Source: Galdieria yellowstonensis (taxonomy: Eukaryota > Rhodophyta > Bangiophyceae > Galdieriales > Galdieriaceae). Taken from it: a DNA stretch of 64,000 nucleotides. Within the stretch, counting starts at the first letter, position 1. Each line of letters begins with the position of its first letter. Position numbers and translations under genes: made by a program. The stretch covers positions 1 through 64,000 of the forward strand of contig JANCYU010000055.1 in NCBI GenBank assembly GCA_026122205.1, written 5' to 3'. Below the pieces are notes generated by a model. It was given only the letters and a program-made list of their open reading frames with translations. It had not been told where the DNA came from and did not search any database. Shown piece after piece: positions 45,087-55,901 of this stretch.

Positions 45087-46229
45087 ATGCGTCCTTGTTG
45101 CTTTCTGCTCGGGAGTTGGCGTTTGCCTCCATATAGCTGTCGACTGACTTTCCACAAGCACTTTCAACTCGTTCGAAACTGTACATCTAGTAACTGTTTA
45201 TATAGGCGAGCTTTTGTTGCTTCTACAGTTGCCAAACAAGTGAACCCAGAAGAAGATATCGATCCTAGTGAACAAACGACGAGCTTTCGTGTTACTCCTG
45301 ATGAGGTGGGACAAAGAGTAGATAAGCTTCTAGCACTACGTTTTCCACAACAATCGAGAACTTACTTTGAAAAGCTTATAGAGAAAAGGCTAGTAAGGCT
45401 CAATGGGTCTAACGCAGTGACAAAAGGCTTTCGAACAAGACTGGGAGACGAAGTTGAAGTGACCTTTCTCGTATCACCAGAGTTTCACTTTGAACCTCAA
45501 AATATTCCTTTGAATATCTTGTATGAAGATGAACATATTTTGGTTATCAACAAGGCCTCCAACATGGTTGTGCATCCAGCTCCTGGAAACTGGAACAATA
45601 CTTTGGTAAATGCGCTCGCCTATCACTTGGGAGTACACTCCATAGAGAATAGTCACGAGAATATGAGACCTTGGATAGTACATCGACTGGATAAGGGAAC
45701 ATCTGGGGTTTTAGTGACAGCAAAGACTGACTTGGCACAACGCAACCTTATGGAAGCATTCAAGTCGAGAACAGTTCAAAAGTCATATATTGCAGTTTGT
45801 TATGGAAATCCGATGACTCGACTACACGTCTTATCCGGGAATAACATCATAGACTTGCCTATTGGCCGTAGTCATTCCAACCGTTTGAAGATGGAAGTTG
45901 TTCCCTTGGAAAAAGGAGGAAAGGAAGCAATAACTGTTGTGGAAGGAGTTGCTTTCAACGAACAACGACTTTGTGTGGTTTCCTTGAAATTGTTGACTGG
46001 AAGGACACATCAAATCCGAGTGCACTTACGTCATTGTGCGAGTTACATTTTAGGAGATGAACTTTATGGATTGGAGCATATGAATGAAAAATACAAACAT
46101 TTGACAACGAGGCCTTTATTGCACTCATACAAGTTGGCATTTCCTCATCCAATCACTGGAGAATGGCAAGAATTTCGTGCACCTCTTCCTGCAGACTTGA
46201 AGGCCGCAGTAAACTATATTCGAAAATGA
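45087..46229 (+). CDS. RluA/RluD-family pseudouridine synthase, organelle-targeted
   Basis: A single exon of about 380 aa from the ATG at 45087. The open frame runs further upstream, but there it lies antisense to BRF1. An Arg/Cys/Ser-rich leader of about 50 residues suggests mitochondrion or plastid. An S4 RNA-binding domain follows (GQRVDKLLALRFPQQSRTYFEKLI ... VRLNG). The catalytic domain has VINKASNMVVHPAPGN, the active-site aspartate in HRLDKGTSGVLV, and GRTHQIRVHLRHCASYILGDELYG. It isomerises uridines in rRNA or tRNA. RluD-type rRNA modification in an organelle ribosome is the likeliest job. Confidence 0.92.
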   Translation: MRPCCFLLGSWRLPPYSCRLTFHKHFQLVRNCTSSNCLYRRAFVASTVAKQVNPEEDIDPSEQTTSFRVTPDEVGQRVDKLLALRFPQQSRTYFEKLIEKRLVRLNGSNAVTKGFRTRLGDEVEVTFLVSPEFHFEPQNIPLNILYEDEHILVINKASNMVVHPAPGNWNNTLVNALAYHLGVHSIENSHENMRPWIVHRLDKGTSGVLVTAKTDLAQRNLMEAFKSRTVQKSYIAVCYGNPMTRLHVLSGNNIIDLPIGRSHSNRLKMEVVPLEKGGKEAITVVEGVAFNEQRLCVVSLKLLTGRTHQIRVHLRHCASYILGDELYGLEHMNEKYKHLTTRPLLHSYKLAFPHPITGEWQEFRAPLPADLKAAVNYIRK

Positions 46230-46321
46230 GTTTCCCAAATATCATCCACAACTGTTTTATTATTCAAGAAAGACTCGATGGACACAATATCTATTTATCT
46301 ACTGTTGTTTCAACTGTTGTC

Positions 46322-47369
46322 TCAAACAGGAGCTCCAGATAATACTTTCACACCCACATATTCTTCGAATCGTTGGACTTCATTCGTAGAGCCATAACAT
46401 ACTTGAGACCTCTGATCCGTAGATTGAATGACGATGTCTAAGATTGACTGCTTTCCATCGGAAGACTTTCCTCCAGCTTTCTCAATCACAAATGCTGTTG
46501 GCGCCAATTCATAAAGTAAGCGTAACTTTGCTTTTGCAGATGCTGAAGCGGGATTACAAAATACACCTCTTCCTTTTACCAGAATCTGATTGACATCAGG
46601 TACCATACCTCCAGTATATCTCAACTGATACTTTTCATTCAACCAATATTGTAATAAGCTGCTATATCCAGGATTGTCCTACACAGAGAGATGGAGTTTT
46701 ACATATGTCCTATTCTTGCGCTTACCTCAACTGCACGCAAGTTTCCTGGAGCAAATAGCTTTCCTTCTGCTACGGAGTGAAACTCGTTGGTATGTAACCA
46801 CTGGCCATGACGTGCTGAAAAGTCATCTACAAGTGTAAACTCATGTACATGGTCGATATCTTTCATGGCAAGGCTTATTGTCGTACGTGGTCCATATACA
46901 ACAAGAGCAGCAGCAACCATATCACGACCTGAAAATATTAACTATAGCAATAGTTCGAGTGTTGTGACATACCTTTTACTCCAACCAGACGATCACCTGG
47001 CCATATTCCAAAGATAGAACCTACTGCAAAGTTGGTATCGATAATAGATGAACCATCCAAAGGATCGAATGCCACCGCAAAGCCGCTTCCTTTCAACTTT
47101 TGTTCTCGTGGAACTTCTTCCGATGAAGCAACCCCAACAACTCCACTATTCTCCAAGTTCTCAAAGATAACTTTATCTGCAAGTACGTCGATAGCTAATT
47201 GTTCATCTCCAAAGTCGTTGAAGCACGCAATTTTGTTACATGAGGCAGTTCTAATCTTGTAAGCTATTTCTTTGCAAGCGTCAAATACAGCCGATACGCA
47301 TTTGGACAATTTCTTATCGACGTTTCGTTCCCACAGCCAATGATCGAGTTTCTCTGAAGTAAAACTCAT
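46322..47369 (-). CDS. Sedoheptulose-1,7-bisphosphatase-like
   Basis: Three exons (47369-46973, 46928-46726, 46678-46322; introns 44 and 47 bp) give about 318 aa. The metal-binding phosphatase motifs are seen: DPLDGSSIIDTNFAVGSIFG and GVKGRDMVAAALVVYGPRT. The sequence YQLRYTGGMVPDVNQILVKG, with KAGGKSSDGKQSILD, places it with SBPases and not FBPases. In the Calvin cycle the enzyme dephosphorylates sedoheptulose-1,7-bisphosphate. No transit peptide is visible: the protein starts with MSFTSEKLDHWLWERN, and the upstream frame is open for about 60 bases with no ATG before a stop. Either it is cytosolic, or a targeting exon lies further upstream and was missed. Confidence 0.92.
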
Positions 47370-47963
47370 ATGAAGAGTACTTTTGGCGTATTTTCGATGA
47401 GGCCAACAAGGAAGGATTCTATTTCCATTGGTTTTCTATCGATACATATATAAGAGAGAAACAGTTAAAGGTCGAATGGCGTATGTTCTTACGGTAGACA
47501 GTTTGGGTAAGCAGTTTTTTCTCACCCGAGTATACTGTATCCAAGACGATTCTTTATGTATAACCTATATATGGTATACTTTAGCATTGAATAAATATAT
47601 TTAAATAGAATACATTTACCAATGAATGGCTCTGAAAAGCAACTGCAAGTAGCATCTGAGCAAACCGACGTCTGTCCGGAGATCACAACAAGGGAGAAAA
47701 GAAATTTGTGGTTGTCCTAAAGAGCGGAAAAGAGGGTACACTTGGACATGAGGGTTGAGTCATTTCTCTATACTGCAAAAGGAAAAGAGGTGTAATATAT
47801 TGAGGAGGTTTCTACTAGTCGTATCTCGTGTCATCTATTTCATATAGAAATATATATATATAATTATATAAGTGTGTGTTTGTGTGTGTGTTTGTGCTCC
47901 TAACAAAAGCAATTCAACGATTGGCTGAGCTGTGTTGTGGGTGTCTTCGTCGTGATTTCGTCT
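47370..47963. other. Intergenic with simple repeats
   Basis: About 590 bp between divergent genes. A TA-rich tract at about 47848-47870 is followed by GT-rich (TGTGTGTTTGTG) sequence to about 47897. A TATATA box candidate for the minus-strand SBPase lies at about 47449-47455. No gene is seen. Confidence 0.5.
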
Positions 47964-49138
47964 ATGGCGTTTACGAGTTTCTTTCCTTGCCACGCGCTTT
48001 CCAATACTTGCAGTAAATTCTCCAACTGTTCTCGTAGAAAAAAGGTGGGTATTATACGGTATCGATACTGTAGAGTAAATATTCACCTACACTACCTGCA
48101 GCATCGTTCCATAGTTTCCGATGTACAAATTCACTAAGCTATGCCTTTCGAACATAGACTCTAGGTTGGGTTGAACCTTTTCTGTGGAGATGGAACAAAC
48201 AACTTGTCATAAATAAGCAGAGAAGAGCTTTGGGGTCGAACAACGTGAGCATTCTATTTAGTCTTGCGGTGTTGGAAGATAGTCCTGGGTCGTCTTCTGT
48301 TTCTACCAGCAACGACGTTCATAACGGCAAAGAAAACAAACTGAGTCTAGAACAGCTTCAACTGAATAAGGAATATGAAGCTGTAGTAACAAAAGTAACA
48401 GAATATGGCGCCTTTGTAGACATAGGTGCAGTAAAGTACGGTATGTAGGAGCGCTCTCTTGTAGGAGATTGTGGAATGCTCACTGCTTCAAGGCTTACTG
48501 CATGTTTCTCATATGAGCGACTCATTTGTAAGAGATCCCTCTGAAATGGTCAAAGTAGGAGACAAAATAAAGGTCCGCGTGTTACGAGTGGATCTAGAAA
48601 AAGGACTGTTTTCTGTTACTATGCGAAGTTCAACAGAAAGAAAACCAAAGACAGGAGCCATACGCAGCAGTAACAGCAAGTCAAAGCAAGCAGTCAAAGA
48701 AGAAAATAAAAGAGTAGGTGTCTTTTTGGTGCTACGAGAATAGGATGAGATTGACTGGTTTTTATATGATGGAAAGCGTTTGGAAGGACCAGCTTTATCC
48801 AAAGCACTATTGCAATTCGCAGAGAACGTTGATCCTGCCAAGTTTTTCAAAGCAAACGTGATTAATATTACCGACTTTGGTGTGTTTGTGGATGTGGGAG
48901 GACCAAAAGATGGACTTATTTTTCGTCCCGACTTGACGCAAGAAGTACAAGTAAGTAGCCTTGTATCACAGAGAATATTGGAGTGGAAGTTGGTTTGTGT
49001 TTGTGTATATAGGCTGGTGAAGAAATAATGGTTCGTATCAAAAAGATTGACGTGGCGCGCAATTTTATTACTTGTACGATGAAGCCTTTGGAAGAATTTG
49101 AAAAGTCTCTTCCTCTAGTAAGAGGAAATGTAGAATGA
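47964..49138 (+). CDS. S1 RNA-binding-domain protein, plastid-targeted
   Basis: Six exons (47964-48048, 48102-48122, 48165-48440, 48493-48713, 48744-48950, 49013-49138) give about 311 aa. Exon 1 (MAFTSFFPCHALSN) is a Ser/Cys-rich transit-like leader starting with an aromatic residue. Two S1 folds follow: KEYEAVVTKVTEYGAFVDIG...GLLHVSHM and FKANVINITDFGVFVDVGG...GLIF. This pairing resembles the S1 modules of plastid EF-Ts polyproteins or ribosome-associated S1 factors. The job is probably organelle translation. Exon 2 is only 21 bp. The intron before 48744 is 30 bp with the GTAGGT donor, or 51 bp with a GTCAAA donor, which would remove seven residues. Confidence 0.8.
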
Positions 49139-49235
49139 AACACACAAGACATTTGGAATCTGTGATGTGGTTAAACTCCAAAGTTTGGTCAATTTATCTT
49201 CTTAAAAAACAAGCACTTTCATTGACTCTATCACT

Positions 49236-50156
49236 TTAGAGTTGCCAATCAGAATATAAATGTTCAAATGATCCAAAAATAGGATCATTTGAATGAATCG
49301 TCACATCATCAAATATGGAACCAAGAGAAACGGAATCAACATCATCTGAGAAACATTCTGCTACACTCAAGTCGGAATAGGTAAAGGAATCCCTACGCAA
49401 AGAACTATCCAATCTGTCTTCTGAACTAGTCGTCTCTGAAACTGTAGTTGGATTCCAATCCTTCCCCCAAGCGGTGGTCGAAAAGGGACCATCAAAGTCT
49501 CTCAGTCGATCAGGTAACGTTGCAAAGGAAGCCATTCTATCATCCTTGTCCGCTGAACTGAAGGAAGAAAAAATATCATTGAAACTATTGGAATCTCTGA
49601 TGAATACTTCAGTTGGTACACAACTACTTTCCAAGGCAACACATTCACGTTTCATCGCTGCAGAAGCTTTCTCTAACAAAATTTCCGACCGAACTCCCAT
49701 AATAGAGGGCTGCTTATGACTTTGCACTAGCTGTGTATCACACAAGTCATCCTTTGAGTTGTTGTATTCCATACTTGGAAAACTTCGCTTCCTCACCATT
49801 TGGTTTCCTTTGCTCCTCTTGCCAATATCTTGGTCAGAAACGTTCTGGTATTGCCGAATGGAAGAAGCAACTGGTTCTTCTCCTGTTGAGCCTTTCACGA
49901 ACTCACGACCCTTCGATCCCTTCCAACTACTCTTCAAGCGGTCAATTTCTTCGTAAGCTCTTTCCAACTCAGTTTGCAGGTTTTTTATTTGCGAACTTAG
50001 TTCTTCGATGACTTTTAGCTTACTACCACTCTGTGAACGCCTCAAAGGATACTGCGAATCTCCGAATAAAGTCGCAGGAGTTTGCACCATACTCCTATTC
50101 ACGTGGGGTTGTTCCAAGCGGCTCCCTGCATAGGCTACAGTGGGTTGCCACTGCAT
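49236..50156 (-). CDS. Hypothetical protein with short coiled coil, Ser/Asp-rich
   Basis: A single exon of 306 aa starting at a true ATG. Residues 45-75 (KVIEELSSQIKNLQTELERAYEEIDRLKSS) form a four-heptad coiled coil that could dimerise. The rest is Ser-, Asp- and Asn-rich and probably disordered, with several acidic clusters towards the C-terminus. No DNA-binding basic stretch precedes the heptads, so a bZIP call is not supported. Family unknown. It is convergent with the S1 gene, about 100 bp apart. Confidence 0.6.
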   Translation of the reverse strand: MQWQPTVAYAGSRLEQPHVNRSMVQTPATLFGDSQYPLRRSQSGSKLKVIEELSSQIKNLQTELERAYEEIDRLKSSWKGSKGREFVKGSTGEEPVASSIRQYQNVSDQDIGKRSKGNQMVRKRSFPSMEYNNSKDDLCDTQLVQSHKQPSIMGVRSEILLEKASAAMKRECVALESSCVPTEVFIRDSNSFNDIFSSFSSADKDDRMASFATLPDRLRDFDGPFSTTAWGKDWNPTTVSETTSSEDRLDSSLRRDSFTYSDLSVAECFSDDVDSVSLGSIFDDVTIHSNDPIFGSFEHLYSDWQL

Positions 50157-50696
50157 ATTATTGTATTTCCAACCCGACTAGTCGCTTCAATTCTTCAATT
50201 CTTGTGTTCGTAATGAATCAACAAGGTCTCAATGGTTGCAACAATGAAAGCAATTCTTTGCAACACAGTTGACGCGTGTGCGCACAAAAATGTTACTCCA
50301 AAATCTCCCGCACGCCGGATTTCGTCTTGCATGAGGGTTCGAAGGGTTCCCATCACAACGGTAATTTCTGTAAATCGAAAGAAATTACAGAAAAAAGCAC
50401 ACGTATGAATGTTTGAAATGTGGAGGCAAACTATCTTGCTAATGGATACTATTTATTGTTTATAAACCATGCAAAGTGACGTAGGAAATTTGCACGGATT
50501 GCAATAGCAAAACCCCTTGCAATGCATACGTTCTAATAAAGTGTGTTCATTCTCTGTAATTTATTCTAGACCACCGGTACTCGTCTCCAACTCTCTAGAC
50601 TTGTAGATAAATCATCTCCCCGCGACGTGTTGTTATTTGTCTCGAATTTCTCTGTCCATTTGAAAAAGGCGTTGCGCCCAATCGTATTTCTTCTGG
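50157..50696. other. Intergenic between divergent genes
   Basis: About 540 bp with no supported frame. It must hold the promoters of the hypothetical gene on the left and the methyltransferase on the right. Confidence 0.5.
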
Positions 50697-51541
50697 ATGG
50701 AAGCTGGACAAAGCAACGATATACCGCCATTGGAAGATGAGGTTTTACAACTGTTCCCAAACTTGAGCAGTAAAGAGATTATCGAGAGAGCCTTGGAAGT
50801 GCGAAAATTGGCTCTATCTACGGAGTATTACAGGTACGATTGAATTGTAAAAGTTCGCTTTCGTTCATGTTCAACCTCTCTAGGTGTATAGACGCTCTCC
50901 AGTTTTTGCAACTTGGGTTGAAACGCAACTGCTTCTATAACCAAGTGTTTGAGAACAGAAATATATCAGAGTTGCAAATCCTCGAAATTGGGTGTTGTTT
51001 TGGAGTCGATATTCGGAGGTTGATTGCGGATGGAGCTAATAGAAGAAGAGTATTTGGGGTTGATTTGTCGGACTTGTTGATCAGGCTAGGGTTTGAACTA
51101 TTTGGGGATGAACTCAAAGATATCTTTTTCACAGCAGATGCAACTAGCGAAGGTTTTGTCGATGTGGTTTCTGAGAAGACCTGTGGAATGCACGATGTCA
51201 TCATTTTGCAGTTGGTGTTGCATACGGTAGCTGAGAGAGAAATATTTTTGATTCGTAATATACACAAACTATTGAAACCTGGAGGGATACTGATCGGTAG
51301 TACATTGGCAACTGAAGAAGACTTGGACCAACCAATGTATGTTGGTGCTGCAAGTCAAAGAAGAGTCATTCATTCGGAACGCAGCTTGCGTAGACTATTC
51401 GCCTCGTATGGATTCTCCGATATTGCTCTCAAATTCTCTAAATGGAACGAATGTTCGACTGGATGGATCGAAGAGAATTTTTCCTTTTCTTTGAATGAAA
51501 AATCTCTCGGAATCCTATCATTTTGTTGCAAGAAACCTTGA
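50697..51541 (+). CDS. SAM-dependent methyltransferase (type 12-like)
   Basis: Two exons (50697-50833 and 50884-51541; 50-bp intron) give about 264 aa. The SAM-binding motif I is ILEIGCCFGVDIRRL, motif II is VFGVDLSD, and the later block is HDVIILQLVLHTVAER followed by LLKPGGILIGST. The architecture is that of class I (Rossmann) small-molecule methyltransferases; the phrase GCCFGVDIRRLIADG recurs in fungal and algal proteins of unknown substrate. Substrate and location are unknown. No targeting peptide is evident. Confidence 0.85.
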
Positions 51542-51890
51542 TGACCACAAAGGATGAGAAAGCTTGTGTCTTTGATCCTTGAAATGACATGAAGACTAAT
51601 TCAAATGTGGATTTGAAAACATTTTTTTGTGGATTAGTCTTTGTTGGATATACGCGCACATTGTATAATCGATAGTATACAAATATGATGGTTCTTCCCT
51701 AAACATAACAAGCAATAGTACTTGTATTTCAATTCTTCTACGCAACCCTTGGACATTCGTCTCGTCAATGACATGTCATTCTATTACATTCAAGTTTTTG
51801 CATTGGAATATTTGTGTGAGTTGCACGAGTCATTCGAGCATCTTTTCTGCACGGCGCTCAACCACAAATTTGGTGCTTTTCGTATTTTGA
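51542..51890. other. Intergenic, nothing recognised
   Basis: About 350 bp with no supported feature. Confidence 0.45.
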
Positions 51891-53221
51891 ATGGAGGGCG
51901 CGGGCTGGGCAAACAGTACGCACTCCACCAGAACCGCCACAGAAGCTACTGCCAACCACAAAAAAACTAAGAGCTCAAAAACTTTTGCTTTTTCAGAAAA
52001 TGCAAATAGCGAGTCATTTATTTTGAATAGTTACAAAAGGAAAAAGGATGATGTTTCTTATTCGACCCTCTACACAAAGGGGACTTCTCCCTACATAACG
52101 GAAACCAGTTCCACGGGTCTGCCTGCCCACGGAACGGTGGTTAACTTGTCTTGTAAAAACAACTCGAAACTATTAGCTGCAAAATGGACCCAACGCAAGT
52201 GGCGCTTGCAATACGTAGACTCTTGCTACGCATCCCTTCCACAAGCCCAGTTTATTATGGTGAGGTCGGAAAAACACGTCGGTTTTCGGTCGGCTATAGC
52301 GGACGGTTGTCTTTTGCAAGTAAACAAACAAGGAGAACTTGGTTTTGTCAATCCCCGCTTTGAACTGTGGGAAAGATGGGAACCTTGTCAAAGTGGCTTT
52401 CGTAACGCGAAGTTCAAAGATGTCGTGATGACATTTGACATTATCCCATTTTCTGTGTACAACAGAGACACTTGGAGTGTTAGTACGAGTACAAAGGAAA
52501 TTTCAAACAGGAATGAAAAGGCAAGCAAGGAATCGGACGAGCAAGCCGTGACACACGACTCTCAGAATTCTACCAAATATTTAATCCAAGATAGAGATAT
52601 GTTGTGTAGGAAACTGAGTGAAAGAGATACTCGTGTTCAACAGCTGGAGGATAGACTGGAAAAGTTAGAAAAGTCATATCAACGACTGTCTCTAGATCAT
52701 GCCAACTGTTTGGAGAGTCTGAGGGAAGCGAAAAAGACAATAAGCACTTTGGAAAGCTCCAAAATGTCATTCATGGAGCAGGTATGTTGTAGTTATTTAT
52801 GGATGCTAGTTTCTCTGCCTCATCTTGTCGCAGATATCAGAAAAATCGAACCTGGTCTCTTACCTCGAAGAGAAATGTTCTGCGGAAGCGGAATACAAAA
52901 AAGAGCTTATGAAGCGTTTAGAAGGTTGGTTCCAAGGCGTGACATAAACTGTTCCAGAACTGACTCGATTTCAATTTAGAAAAAGAATTTCGAATCAAAC
53001 AACTTGACGGTAACATTCGGGATCTTCGGGATATGTTAAACTCGAAAGAGAGACTTTTGGCAGCAACACAAAAGAATTTGAGAAATTTACGAGAAAGTAT
53101 ATCTCATTCCAATTCCATTCCAATCAAGAACCGAGAAATTGTTGTAGATTCAACGTGTCGTTCAGACGGAAGCAATTTCATAGATAGTACTAGTAACAAG
53201 GAATCTTCCCTCTCTACATGA
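51891..53221 (+). CDS. Beta-trefoil-like plus coiled-coil protein
   Basis: Three exons (51891-52781, 52834-52924, 52980-53221; introns 52 and 55 bp) give about 407 aa. After a Ser/Thr-rich N-terminus, residues 75-185 (HGTVVNLSCKNN ... VGFRSAIADGCLLQVNKQ ... RFELWERWEP) have the strand-turn pattern of a fascin-type beta-trefoil. From about residue 235 a coiled coil runs to the end (QQLEDRLEKLEKSYQRL; YKKELMKRLEEKEFRIKQL). A cytoskeletal or membrane scaffold role is possible. The trefoil assignment is by eye only. Confidence 0.65.
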
Positions 53222-53496
53222 AACTTGATTTACTGCAGGAGTGAATGGAAATTGCAGAAACTGTTAACTTGCAAGACTGTTGAAGATTGGTTTTCATCAT
53301 TTTTGGAGTTGTAAACAACAACTAAATGTGAAAATAAACGAGTGACTTTAGACGAGATTCTTGGACAGGTGAAAGGGATTCAAATTTTCATTGCATTGAG
53401 AACAACCAGATTTATCTATCGCCTGCATACAGCGTTCTTTGTCGCTGTCATGTACTCATTTATTTTTTGAGGTTATGGACACTGTCATCCTTTGTA
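53222..53496. other. Intergenic between convergent genes
   Basis: About 275 bp with no gene. It holds the two 3' ends. Confidence 0.45.
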
Positions 53497-54190
53497 TTAG
53501 AAAATATTTGCGGCTGTCTTTCTTGCTTGATGCAAAAGAAATCGTTGTGATGCTCCTGAAGAAGGATAATTGCCATACATTGCCAAACCAAATGGACCGG
53601 ATCCACCAAAGCCAGATATAGTAACAGTTCCAGAACCTGGTGCGGAGAAAGAGTCGCTGTGAGCAGTAACTGTTCCTCCTACAGTAAATGCCACTTCAAT
53701 GTTTCCACTGTAACTACTACCCGAACTTGTTGCCGCATCTGTTTCTACCAATCCAAGACCAGAAGCAGTTGCCGTGGAATTAGAGAACGCAAGCTGACCT
53801 TGAACAGTTGCGTTGGTTTTTGCCGTTGCATTACCGCCGAGGAATGAAATGGCGTTGGCAGCAGACAAAGCTTGAGCATATTGATCCGATGCATAGGAAA
53901 GAGAGTTGGCGATAGAAGGACTACCAATAGGAATGAATGGAATATGTGGCTGTAACATATAACTGATAGAATATCCATTTCCTGATTCATAGTTGCTGCC
54001 ATAGTTTTCAGGAACATCTACAGTTCGTTCTATTCACTTGTTAACTACCAACCGTTGGAAAACTGAAGAATGGCAAACCTTGTTGGAAGCTTGGTGGTGA
54101 TACCATCACTGGTGGCGCTCCATGCACAATGGCTAATATACCGCATAGAAAGCTAACAAGTAACAACAACTTGCTCATCTTCTTGAACAT
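53497..54190 (-). CDS. Secreted Ala/Ser/Gly-rich protein
   Basis: Two exons (54190-54079 and 54017-53497) give about 210 aa. The first 25 residues (MFKKMSKLLLLVSFLCGILAIVHG) are a clear signal peptide. The mature part is small-residue-rich with Asn-x-Thr/Ser sites (NATAKTNATVQG, SNSTATASG) and alternating small/Thr strands, suggesting a beta-rich wall or matrix protein. The intron is 61 bp with a GTTTGC donor, or 31 bp with an inner GTAGTT donor that adds ten residues. It lies next to another secreted low-complexity gene on the same strand. Family unknown. Confidence 0.68.
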
Positions 54191-54463
54191 GTTTGATGGA
54201 AACTTGCGCAATACAATTTTGGGATGAAAAGAATAGTTGCGCTGGGGTCAGTTTTATCGTTTGTTTTTTTGGCTTCAAGGGACGGCATTTTTCTTTGGAA
54301 AAAAAGGAGAAAGATTCATTTTTCTATGGGTGCGCTCTTTGGTGCTTGATCGATCGATCGAAATGTGTAGGAAGAAAAATGCAAAGATTGGGACCCAACG
54401 ACAAAAAAACCACAAAGCTTTATGATTGCCAACTGTGTCCTTGCACAAAGGCAACCTTGACTT
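54191..54463. other. Short intergenic between two secreted-protein genes
   Basis: About 270 bp. No feature beyond the expected promoter of the downstream minus-strand gene. A (GATC)n-like short run lies near 54349-54360. Confidence 0.45.
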
Positions 54464-54988
54464 CTATCCATAATAGACAAATGAACTAGTAGATGGACTA
54501 GAATAGCTATTTTGTCCTATTTGTTGGCCAGATTGGCTGGAACCGTAATAGTAGGAAGATGATGAAGTCTCCGATGGACTAGTATAATAGTAAGTCTCTT
54601 GTTGTTGACTTGGAGAGGATGAGGAGGAATAATAGCTACTGCTTTGTTGTTGTTGTTGTTGTTCCGCTCCAGTAGAACTATAATAATATGATGATGTCTC
54701 TGATGGAGTACTATAATAATAGGTTGTCTCCTGTTGAGGAGTAGAAGAGTAGGATACAAAAGGAGAGCTGTAATAATATGAACTGGAACTTTGTTGTTGT
54801 GCCGATGGAATAGAATAGTAATTGCTTGGAGATGATTCAGAGCTTTGTTGTCCTGAGGATGAAGTAGAATAATAGTAGTTGCTCCTAATATCAGCCTTTG
54901 CAAGTAACCCTGTATCTAGTGGAGAAGCACTAGCCAAGAGAATAGAGCCTAAGAGAAGACAGAATACTATAGTCTTCCACATAACCAT
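54464..54988 (-). CDS. Secreted Tyr/Ser/Gln-rich repeat protein
   Basis: A single exon of 174 aa. The N-terminus (MVMWKTIVFCLLLGSILLASAS) is a signal peptide; an alternative ATG lies two codons in. The mature chain is almost only Tyr, Ser, Gln, Thr, Pro and Glu. It is built from repeats of YYYS(T/S)P, PSETSS and Gln runs. There are about a dozen Tyr triplets. Tyr-rich wall proteins are often cross-linked through tyrosines; here that is inference. The sequence may evolve by repeat slippage, as the DNA is rich in trinucleotide runs. Confidence 0.75.
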   Translation of the reverse strand: MVMWKTIVFCLLLGSILLASASPLDTGLLAKADIRSNYYYSTSSSGQQSSESSPSNYYSIPSAQQQSSSSYYYSSPFVSYSSTPQQETTYYYSTPSETSSYYYSSTGAEQQQQQQSSSYYSSSSSPSQQQETYYYTSPSETSSSSYYYGSSQSGQQIGQNSYSSPSTSSFVYYG

Positions 54989-55901
54989 GGTCGTTGTCTA
55001 ATCAGAAACAATATGACACAGAAACCATGAACGGGATGTTTTTATAGTGTTTCTCGATGATTCTCTGGCTGCCATTTTGAAGCATAGGAAGCTTCGTTGC
55101 TGAAGGATGTTCCACGTGGTGAAAATACGTGTTGTCATGATGCAAATTCATTCCAAGAGACACAACGGCGTTTCATGTTGCAAATGTTGTGGGAGTGGAT
55201 GAACCGCAGCAAGACCTTTTGTTAGGTTATGATGAGCACGGCTTGTTTTGGTCCTGCCTTTTAAAATCATGTGTGGTATCAACTTGATATTGTGGCTCAA
55301 GGAAAATGAGTATGTCTATGTTTCCTATAACGCTGGAAACATCTTTTTGGGTTGTACAAAAAAGTGTTATGCCTTGCTTTCCCTCCTTTGCCTAAAACAA
55401 ATCCTCGTATTCTCTTATGACAACTAGGAAGATACCTGGAGAACAAACAAATTTTACACTAGTAAATCTTTCAAACTCTTTCATTTTATTTGGCTTAATA
55501 TACACGGGAAAGTGTTGTCTGTCGTTGACTGCGTACCAAGCACGCAAAACTAGGAGGCTTTGCTCGAAGTTTCCACCACCGCTTTGTAACGACTCCAGCG
55601 GATACTAGACTATCAGCCAAGTACCTTTCGTATTTCGCTTTTCCACAAGTAGAGTCTTTTTCTAAGGACGCAGTGCTTTTGAATATTGCTCCCTCCCTCT
55701 CGCTATCTCTATAAACAGATAAATATAAATACATACATACATATATATATAGAGGGAGAGAGAGAGAGAGAGAAAATATCAGGAAATAAGAAATATTTGC
55801 AAAGGCGGGAACTCATTATTCCTCCGTGCGAGAGAGATTCACTCATTCCTGCAAGTGTGGCTCATTGCTTAGCTCGCCATAGAGAGGGATTCGCGGGTCC
55901 T
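54989..55901. other. Intergenic with simple repeats upstream of the desaturase
   Basis: About 900 bp between divergent genes. A TA tract (about 55733-55752) is followed by a GA tract (about 55753-55774), close upstream of the desaturase and possibly in its 5' UTR. A short frame at 55417-55608 is unsupported. Confidence 0.55.

Noticed and set aside
50280..50400. GGTTCGAAGGGTTCCC phrase resembling a tRNA T-arm
   Set aside because: No matching anticodon, D-arm or acceptor stem surrounds it.
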